Origin: Mycobacterium gordonae
GTDB taxonomy: Bacteria; Actinomycetota; Actinomycetes; Mycobacteriales; Mycobacteriaceae
Direction: 5' to 3'
DNA length: 60,888 nt
Assembly (NCBI RefSeq): GCF_002101675.1
Contig: NZ_LQOY01000251.1
Span: 1 to 60,888 of the forward strand
Shown: one piece after another, positions 58,130 to 60,888 of the stretch
Layout of the letters: each line of letters starts with the position of its first letter
Numbering within the stretch: the first letter of the stretch is position 1
Position numbers and translations under genes: made by a program
The notes under the pieces: generated by a model
Told to the model about the DNA's origin: nothing
What the model saw: only the letters and a program-made list of their open reading frames with translations
The model's database searches: none

Positions 58130-60508
58130 GTGAGTCAGCAGGCCGATCGCCGGCCGACGCCCCTGGACGAACTTCGGGTCGTCGAGATCAGCGACCGCTT
58201 GGCCGGCAGCTATTGCGGGAAGCTGCTGGTGGACGCCGGCGCGCAGGTCCGTAAAGTCGAGCCGCCGCAAGGGGATTCGCTGCGGAGATATTCAGCGACG
58301 TGCTCGCCGGTGCGACCTGGTCAGGCTTCGCCGCTGTTCTGCTATCTCAACGCCGGCAAGAGCAGCCTTCGCGTGTCGCCGGAATCACAGCGATTGCAAG
58401 CCGAACTGGGCGGAGCCGATGTGGTGGTTCTGGCGGTGGGGCCGGCGCGGTCGGCGGAGCTGGGCATCGACCCGCGGCGGGTGCTGGCTGAGGCGCCACG
58501 GACGGTGGTCGTAACGATCTCCGACTTCGGCTGGACCGGACCGTTCGCCGACCGTGCCGCCACCGAGTTCACCCTGCAGGCGTGGTCGGGGTGCACGGGT
58601 TTTCGCGGTGACCCGGCGGGGCCGCCGATCTCGATCGGCGGTGATCTCGGTGAGTACATGGGTGGGGTGTACGCGGCGTTCGGCGCACTGGCCGTGCGTC
58701 GCCGCGTGCAGCGCGGCGGCCCCGGCGAACATCTGGACTTGTCCATGCTCGAGGCCATCACCGCGATGCAGAGCAGCGAATGGCTGCATTCCCAACTGCT
58801 GCGCGTGCCGCCGATTCGCCGGACGCTGGAAGTACCGTCAATCGTGCAGGCCAAGGACGGCTACGTCGGCATCACGATGGTCACCGGACAGCAGTGGCTG
58901 GATTTCGCGGCGATGGTCGAATGCCCGCAGTTCGAAGACATTCCGCAGCTGCGCTTTCAGATTGGCCGCTGGGAGTACCGCGACTTCATCTACGAATCGA
59001 TCGGTCCCTGGTTCGCCGAGCGGACGGTCGCCGAGATCGTCGAGCTGGGCCAGCTCTTCCGGCTGCCGATCGCGGCTTTAGGCAATGGCGCCACCATCCG
59101 CGATATGGAGTACATGACCGAGCGTGGGGTGTTTGTCGAGAATCCCGCGGGATTTCATCAGCCGCGTCCGCCCTGGTTGATGTGGGAGTGCGGGCCCGCG
59201 CCGGTGCGTGATACGCCTGAGCTCGGGTCGGCCGATGACGAATCACCCTGGCAGCCGCGCGAATCCGGGACTGCCGTGCCGGATGCCGGGTTGCCGCTGA
59301 AAGGCGTGCGCATCGTCGACCTGACCGCTTTCTGGGCCGGTCCGGCCGCCACCCACCTGCTCGCCGCATTCGGCGCCGACGTGGTGAAGGTCGAGTCGAT
59401 CCAGCGCCCGGACGGCATCCGCTATTCGGGCGGCATGCGCACCGACGTAGAAGACTGGTGGGAGTACGGCTGGGTTTTCCACGCGATGAACACCAACAAG
59501 CGCTCGGTCACACTCGATTTGGGCAGCGAAGAGGGCCGCGGTCTGTTCCGCACGCTGGTTGCCGGCGCCGATGTGGTGATCGAGAACTTCTCCCCACGCG
59601 TGATGGACCATTTCGGGCTGACCGCGGATGTGCTGCTGAAGATCAACCCGCAGTTGGTGGTCACCCGGATGCCGGCCTTCGGCCTGGCCGGGCCATGGCG
59701 CGAGCGGGTGGGATTCGCTCCCACGATGGAGCAGATCGGCGGACTCACCTGGGTCACCGGGTTACCCGAAACACCTCCGGTGACCCCGCGCGGCGCCTGT
59801 GATCCGCTGGCCGGCGTGCATGCCGCGTTCGCCGTGTTGGCCGCGCTGAATTTCGCAGAGCGCACCGGCAGCGGCCAGCAAGTGGAGCTGCCCATGCTGG
59901 AGACGGTGCTCAACACCACGGCGATACAGCCGATCGAGGCCGAGGTGTTCGGTAAGACCTTGAGCAGGAGGGGAAATCGCGGTCAGGGCGGGGCGCTGCA
60001 GAACATTTACCGGTGCGCCGGAGACGACGACTGGATAGCGGTCAGTGTCTGCGATGACGGCCAGTGGGCTGCGCTGGCCCGGGTAGTCGGCGACTTCGGC
60101 GATGACGAGTTGGCCACCGAGGGTGGCCGTCGGGAGCGGGCTGACGAGATCGACCGGGTGCTGCAGGACTGGTTCGCCGGGCAGTCGCGCGATGCGACGG
60201 TGGAATTGCTGGCGGCCGCCGGTGTTCCAGCCGCGCCCGTCGGCTCGCCGTCGTTGGTCACCGAGAATCCGCAGCTGCGTGCACGCGGCTTTTTCGAGTC
60301 ACTGCAGCACCCGCGGACCGGTCCCGGCCTGTATCCCACGCCGCCGTTCGGCTTGCTTGCCGGTCAGCGGCAATGGCTGTTGCGCCCGCCACCGACGCTC
60401 GGCGAGCACAATGAAGACGTACTGCGCGATCAGTGCGGGCTGACCGAGGCCGAACTTGAGCATCTTGCCGCCGGCAAGGTGATCGGGACCCGGCCAGTCG
60501 GGCTCTGA
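58130..60508 (+). CDS. Tandem CaiB/BaiF-family CoA-transferase
   Basis: 792 residues from a GTG, with two class III CoA-transferase units in one chain: about 12-385 (LRVVEISDRLAGSYCGKLLVDAGAQVRKVEPP) and 395-790 (VRIVDLTAFWAGPAATHLLAAFGADVVKVESI). The second unit is more complete (RSVTLDLGSEEGRGLF; AFGLAGPWRERVGFAP). Its catalytic Asp position would follow the NFSPRVMDHFGL block; the first half is divergent and may be structural. Family enzymes move CoA between acids. Single-unit members dimerise as interlocked rings, so the fusion may fold as a single-chain dimer. Confidence 0.88.
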   Translation: MSQQADRRPTPLDELRVVEISDRLAGSYCGKLLVDAGAQVRKVEPPQGDSLRRYSATCSPVRPGQASPLFCYLNAGKSSLRVSPESQRLQAELGGADVVVLAVGPARSAELGIDPRRVLAEAPRTVVVTISDFGWTGPFADRAATEFTLQAWSGCTGFRGDPAGPPISIGGDLGEYMGGVYAAFGALAVRRRVQRGGPGEHLDLSMLEAITAMQSSEWLHSQLLRVPPIRRTLEVPSIVQAKDGYVGITMVTGQQWLDFAAMVECPQFEDIPQLRFQIGRWEYRDFIYESIGPWFAERTVAEIVELGQLFRLPIAALGNGATIRDMEYMTERGVFVENPAGFHQPRPPWLMWECGPAPVRDTPELGSADDESPWQPRESGTAVPDAGLPLKGVRIVDLTAFWAGPAATHLLAAFGADVVKVESIQRPDGIRYSGGMRTDVEDWWEYGWVFHAMNTNKRSVTLDLGSEEGRGLFRTLVAGADVVIENFSPRVMDHFGLTADVLLKINPQLVVTRMPAFGLAGPWRERVGFAPTMEQIGGLTWVTGLPETPPVTPRGACDPLAGVHAAFAVLAALNFAERTGSGQQVELPMLETVLNTTAIQPIEAEVFGKTLSRRGNRGQGGALQNIYRCAGDDDWIAVSVCDDGQWAALARVVGDFGDDELATEGGRRERADEIDRVLQDWFAGQSRDATVELLAAAGVPAAPVGSPSLVTENPQLRARGFFESLQHPRTGPGLYPTPPFGLLAGQRQWLLRPPPTLGEHNEDVLRDQCGLTEAELEHLAAGKVIGTRPVGL

Positions 60509-60528
60509 GGAGGAAGGGGCATCTTCTG

Positions 60529-60720
60529 ATGCGGGTGATCGTCGACCCAGACATGTGCGAGGCCAACGGGTTCTGTGAATCCATCGCCGCGGACATCTTC
60601 GAGTTGGGTGATGAGGACGTGGTGCAGATCGCCGATGGTCCGGTGCCGCCGGATCGCGAGATCGACGTGCGCGCCGCGGTCGAACAGTGTCCGAGGGCCG
60701 CGCTGCGCATCGTGGAATAA
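60529..60720 (+). CDS. Short [3Fe-4S]-type ferredoxin
   Basis: 63 residues, ATG behind GAGGAAGG, 20 bases after the CoA-transferase. Cluster ligands are Cys10 and Cys16 (MCEANGFC) and a Cys in EQCPRAAL; the second position of the usual four-Cys set is Asn-Gly. Such ferredoxins donate electrons to cytochrome P450s or similar oxygenases in mycobacteria. No P450 is inside the window. Confidence 0.88.
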   Translation: MRVIVDPDMCEANGFCESIAADIFELGDEDVVQIADGPVPPDREIDVRAAVEQCPRAALRIVE

Positions 60721-60732
60721 CGGCGGTTCAGC

Positions 60733-60888
60733 CTAGGGTTCATCGGCCTCGGGTGTGAGTGGTCTTTCGGGGTGGTGCATGCAGTTGGTGCGGGGTCGTC
60801 CGTGGTCGAGTTGGGCGGGTGGGTGCCATTCGGTGTGGCCGTGGGCGTTTCTGCGGGTGATGTATTTGCGCAGTTCGACCATTCTGTT
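60733..60888 (-). CDS. C-terminal end of a REP13E12-type HNH protein (partial)
   Basis: The minus strand is open from the window edge for 51 codons to TAG at 60733-60735. The peptide reads MVELRKYITRRNAHGHTEW followed by HPPAQLDHGRPRTN and MHHPERPL. This is the C-terminal pattern of the DUF222/HNH 13E12 repeat family (GHTEW..PP..LD.G.PR.N..HHPE). Only the tail is inside the window. These repeat genes serve as recombination and phage-integration sites in M. tuberculosis. It is convergent with the ferredoxin gene. Confidence 0.75.
   Translation of the reverse strand, partial: NRMVELRKYITRRNAHGHTEWHPPAQLDHGRPRTNCMHHPERPLTPEADEP

Noticed and set aside
1..60888. CRISPR arrays, tRNA or rRNA genes, insertion sequences
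   Set aside because: No regularly spaced repeats, cloverleaf-like sequences or transposase motifs were found by reading; small RNAs cannot be excluded.

Overview
The window is high-GC actinobacterial DNA and almost certainly comes from a mycobacterial chromosome. The evidence is a complete ESX (type VII secretion) locus, a WhiB6-type iron-sulfur regulator, Mce-associated membrane proteins, a PAS-RsbU-RsbW-RsbV fusion next to an RsfA-type anti-anti-sigma factor, many FadE-type acyl-CoA dehydrogenases, and the tail of a REP13E12-type HNH protein at the right edge. No tRNA, rRNA, CRISPR array, plasmid replication or conjugation gene was seen.

Left flank (1-9276). Two acidic-tailed Mce-associated membrane proteins, an acyl-CoA dehydrogenase pair, the four-domain stress-sigma regulator, RsfA, an amidohydrolase and a TetR regulator fused to a hotdog domain. 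The Mce-associated/Rv1364c-like/RsfA order recalls the Rv1362c-Rv1365c neighbourhood of M. tuberculosis, with genes added between.

Effector region (9409-23030). Three plus-strand membrane or secreted proteins come first. On the minus strand lie an EspG-like/PPE-like/PE-like triplet and a toxin operon. The toxin operon holds a YbaB-family protein, a small EspC-like helical protein, a 1434-residue polymorphic toxin, an 83-residue candidate immunity protein and two further candidate immunity proteins that share a domain. The toxin carries an alpha/beta hydrolase domain, a papain-like domain and a C-terminal TNT-type NAD glycohydrolase domain.

ESX machinery (22713-49851). whiB6 and an espM-like FHA/HTH gene are divergent over a 347-bp spacer, as at the canonical ESX-1 locus. 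They are followed by eccE, eccB, a first eccD, a fused three-ATPase eccC, a second eccD, mycP and a very long espI. Next come a minus-strand substrate block (esx pair, espG, PPE, PE-like, two more substrate-like genes, espL-like, espH/espD-like), then eccA and a second espI. This is a full secretion system plus substrates, chaperones and its regulator pair. It is unusual in having two eccD and two espI genes, a strand-alternating layout, and a chromosomal setting unlike that of ESX-1.

Right flank (49866-60888). A five-gene minus-strand operon with 4-nt overlaps encodes four acyl-CoA dehydrogenases and an acyl-CoA ligase. Beside it are an LLM-family oxidoreductase, an SDR, a GntR/FadR regulator, a tandem CaiB/BaiF CoA-transferase and a short ferredoxin. 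Together they look like a CoA-dependent pathway for a lipid or cyclic substrate that would use a P450. The window ends inside the REP13E12-type gene.
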